Source of the DNA: Streptomyces sp. NBC_00247
GTDB taxonomy: Bacteria > Actinomycetota > Actinomycetes > Streptomycetales > Streptomycetaceae
Direction: 5' to 3'
Assembly: GCF_036188265.1 (NCBI RefSeq)
Contig: NZ_CP108093.1
Coordinates: 930,001-994,000, forward strand
Length of the DNA stretch: 64,000 nt
Within the stretch, counting starts at the first letter, position 1. The number at the start of each line of letters is the position of its first letter. A program made the translations under genes and the position numbers. Under the pieces are notes generated by a model. That model saw nothing but the letters and a program-made list of their open reading frames with translations. It searched no databases and was not told where the DNA came from. Positions 61,729 to 64,000 of this stretch are shown one piece after another.

Positions 61729-63156
61729 TCACGGCCGCCCGGCCAGCTCGGCCGCGATCTCGTCGGCGGCGCGCCGCGCGCTGCCGACGCAGGCCGGGAT
61801 GCCGACGCCGTCGTAGACCGCGCCGCAGACCCGCAGGGCGGGCAGCTTGGCGACCTCACCGCGGATGCGCTCGACCTTGGTGAGGTGGCCGACCGGGTAC
61901 TGCGGCAGTCCGCCGATCCACCGGGTGACCGTGGTGTCCACCGGCTGGGCGGTGAGGCCGGTCGCGGTGGCGAGGTCGCGGCCGGAGAGCGCGGCGAGTT
62001 CGTCGTCCTCGCGGTGCAGGTGGTCGTCGTCGCCGTACCGGCCGACCGAGGTACGGAGCACGAAGAGGCCGGGGGCCGCGTCGGCCACCCACCGCCACTT
62101 GTTGCTGGAGAAGGTGGCGGCCTTGATCGTGCGGCCGTCGACCGGGGGGACCAGGAAGCCGGAGCGCCCGCGGAAGGCCTCCACCGCCTCGATGTCCCCG
62201 CGCCGGAACGCCATGGTGATCAGGGCCATCGAGGCGTACTCGACGCCCGCCAACTCGGCCGAGGCCGCCGGGGATTCGGCGGCGAGCAGGGTGGAGGCGG
62301 ACCAGGCGGGGGTGGCGAGGACGATGCCGTCCGCGGCGATCACCCGGTTCTCCGTACGGACGTCCCAGCCGGCCCCGGTACGGGACAGGCCGAGCACCGG
62401 GGTGGCGGTGAGGATCTCGCCGCCGGCGGCCCGCACGGTGTCGGCCACGGCGCCCGGAAGGGTACCGAGACCGCCGTCGATGCCCTGGAAGACGGGCCCG
62501 CCCGCCTGCTGGGCGGCGCCCCGCTCCTGGACCCGGCGCACCCCGTCGAGCAGCGGGCCGCCCTCCCGGGCGATGTCGAAGAGCTGCGGGACGGCGGCCC
62601 GCATGGAGATCCGGTAGGCGTCGCCCGCGTACACCCCGCCGAGCAGTGGCTCCACGAGGCGGTCGACGACCTCGCGGCCGAGCCGGTCGGCGACGTACGC
62701 GCCGATCGCGACGTCGTCGCCCACGGCGGTGGCGGTCAGCTCGCGTTCCTGGGCGATACGGGCGATGCCCTCGGGCGAGAGCACCTCGCGCAGCGCCTCG
62801 GGGTCGCCCGGGACGCCCATCACGTGGCCCTTGGGCATCGGGCGCAGCGCGTCGCGCGTCCAGAGGGAGGCCGAGGCCGTGGCGGGCGGCTGGAGGCGGT
62901 CGCCGAGTCCGGCGGCGCGGGCCAGGCCGACCGCTTCCGGGCGCCTGGCGAGCATCGATTCGGCGCCGAGGTCGACCTGGACGCCCGCGACCTCACCCGT
63001 CATGAGCTTCCCGCCGAGCCGTTCCGAAGCCTCCAGGAGGGTGACCCGTACCCCGCTGCCGAGCAGCCGGTGGGCGGCGGCCAGTCCGGCGATCCCCCCG
63101 CCGATGACGACGACGTGCGGCTCGGTCGCGTGCGCTTGCTGTTCAGAACCCTGCAT
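61729..63156 (-). CDS. hemG: Coproporphyrinogen III oxidase, HemY/HemG type
   Basis: The 475-residue FAD enzyme has the dinucleotide motif HVVVIGGGIAGLAAAHRLL (about residues 14-32), GGKLMTGEVAGVQVDLGAESML, VDRLVEPLLGGVYAGDAY (conserved in HemY) and the C-terminal YDGVGIPACVGSARRAADEIA, which binds FAD. In actinobacteria it oxidises coproporphyrinogen III to coproporphyrin III before ferrochelatase and HemQ. Given its hemQ neighbour this reaction is more likely than protoporphyrinogen oxidation. ATG 63156 follows gagagag. Confidence 0.95.
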   Translation of the reverse strand: MQGSEQQAHATEPHVVVIGGGIAGLAAAHRLLGSGVRVTLLEASERLGGKLMTGEVAGVQVDLGAESMLARRPEAVGLARAAGLGDRLQPPATASASLWTRDALRPMPKGHVMGVPGDPEALREVLSPEGIARIAQERELTATAVGDDVAIGAYVADRLGREVVDRLVEPLLGGVYAGDAYRISMRAAVPQLFDIAREGGPLLDGVRRVQERGAAQQAGGPVFQGIDGGLGTLPGAVADTVRAAGGEILTATPVLGLSRTGAGWDVRTENRVIAADGIVLATPAWSASTLLAAESPAASAELAGVEYASMALITMAFRRGDIEAVEAFRGRSGFLVPPVDGRTIKAATFSSNKWRWVADAAPGLFVLRTSVGRYGDDDHLHREDDELAALSGRDLATATGLTAQPVDTTVTRWIGGLPQYPVGHLTKVERIRGEVAKLPALRVCGAVYDGVGIPACVGSARRAADEIAAELAGRP

Positions 63157-63283
63157 GGGTCCACTCTCTCAAACCTCGAACGAGTCCCGACCGTGACCGC
63201 TTCGAAACCGCGCGCGGGAAACCTGGCGGGGGTCCGGCACGTCCAAGGGCGGACATCAACTCATCCAGCCGGGGGGACCAGTT

Positions 63284-64000
63284 ATGCAGTCCACGCAGAG
63301 AATCCAGCGACACCGCACCGCCACTCTGGCGGCCGGGGCGCTCGTCGCCCTGCTCGCGGTGGCCGGGTGCGGTGCGAACGACACCGGCGGGATGGGCGAG
63401 TCCTCCTCGGACGACAAGGCGGCCGTCGCGCAGGAAGAAGGCGCTGGGCCGGAGGCGGCGTCCGGCCCGGCCAGGTCGGACGGCGCCGGTTCCGCGGCGG
63501 CGGGAAAGGCGGACGGAGAGGCGGGCGGGACGGCGGTGGACAAGAGCACACCGGCCGCCACCCACGTCATCCGCACCACGGTGATGTCCATCGAGGTGAA
63601 AGACGTCCCGAAGGCCGTCGCCGGGGCCCGGTCCGCCGCCGAGGGCAGCGGCGGACTGGTGGAGAGCGAGTCGACCGAGCGGGTGGACGACGTCCACGAC
63701 TCCTCGCACCTCGTCCTGCGGGTCCCGGAGGACCGGTACGAGGCCGTGCTGAAGCGGCTGACCGGCGCGGGCAAGCTGCTCTCGCGCACGTCGGAGGCGA
63801 AGGACGTCACCGACCAGGTCGTAGACGTGGAGAGCCGTGTCGCGACCCAGCGGGCGAGCGTCGACCGGGTGCGGGCCCTGATGGCGAAGGCGGAGAAGAT
63901 CGGCGATGTCGTCCTGCTCGAAGGTCAGTTGAGCAGTCGTCAGGCCGACCTGGAGTCCCTGCTCGCGCAGCGGGCGAGCCTGGCCGACCGCACCTCGCTG
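63284..64000 (+). CDS. DUF4349 lipoprotein, 3' end outside window
   Basis: At least 239 residues are visible. The signal peptide ends LLAVAGC (Cys29), followed by an Ala/Gly/Glu-rich linker to about residue 90, and then a DUF4349 domain: VIRTTVMSIEVKDVPKAV, SSHLVLRVPEDRYEAVLKRL and EAKDVTDQVVDVESRVATQRA, with a coiled coil after it (AEKIGDVVLLEGQLSSRQADLESLL). It is extracytoplasmic, on the outer face of the membrane, function unknown. ATG 63284 follows a ggggggacca ribosome site. The gene continues past 64000. Confidence 0.9.
   Translation, partial: MQSTQRIQRHRTATLAAGALVALLAVAGCGANDTGGMGESSSDDKAAVAQEEGAGPEAASGPARSDGAGSAAAGKADGEAGGTAVDKSTPAATHVIRTTVMSIEVKDVPKAVAGARSAAEGSGGLVESESTERVDDVHDSSHLVLRVPEDRYEAVLKRLTGAGKLLSRTSEAKDVTDQVVDVESRVATQRASVDRVRALMAKAEKIGDVVLLEGQLSSRQADLESLLAQRASLADRTSL

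Overview
This window is high-GC DNA, almost every codon ends in G or C, and starts are often GTG. With mostly single-gene or short operons, mycothiol-type actinobacterial families and several Streptomyces-typical proteins (SAV2148-type HEPN protein, AIM24, TIGR04222, EACC1, HxlR, SulP), it reads as a chromosomal segment of a Streptomyces species. I saw no tRNA, rRNA, CRISPR array, intact transposase or phage module. About 56 protein genes, two adjoining gene remnants and several strong hairpins are supported.

Left part (1-22,600) is dominated by carbohydrate metabolism. It holds a sugar ABC importer without its ATPase (2884-5992), a glycogen-to-trehalose set made of GlgX, TreY and TreZ (9527, 11892 and 20796), a GH29 fucosidase and a GH1 beta-glucosidase. 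Scattered between them are a DnaQ-like exonuclease, a HEPN protein, GNAT and aminoglycoside-phosphotransferase-like enzymes, an FHA protein, and an HxlR regulator divergent from an NAD(P)-binding protein with a clear operator-like dyad between them.

The middle (22,600-45,400) is mixed housekeeping: an aminopeptidase P, small kinases and acetyltransferases, an orphan GAP1-type protein of 827 aa, a SulP transporter, the murC-msrB operon, a RibD-type reductase divergent from zapE, an OsmC peroxiredoxin with a 20-bp terminator, a uracil/xanthine-type permease, a polysaccharide deacetylase lipoprotein, AIM24 and a Pth2-type peptidyl-tRNA hydrolase. A tiny nonapeptide-repeat membrane protein lies at 44969.

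The most interesting part is 45,500-55,750. A gene scar (an arsenic-type flavoprotein remnant fused to a 5'-truncated hydrolase) precedes a tight three-gene operon: EACC1, a caspase / membrane / solute-binding-like / von Willebrand A protein, and a solute-binding lipoprotein. This has the layout of a bacterial conflict (suicide-type defence) system whose sensor may face the outside. Directly after it comes a DUF692/MNIO enzyme translationally coupled to a TIGR04222 membrane protein with an 11-cysteine Ser-Cys-Gly tail, which looks like a membrane-anchored substrate for cysteine modification. A tail-less TIGR04222 paralogue lies 1.4 kb downstream.

The right end (55,800-64,000) carries a secreted alpha/beta hydrolase with an unusual nucleophile position, a HEAT/LRV-repeat protein, a PfkB sugar kinase, the last steps of coproporphyrin-dependent heme synthesis (hemG/hemY then hemQ), and the start of a DUF4349 lipoprotein cut by the window end.
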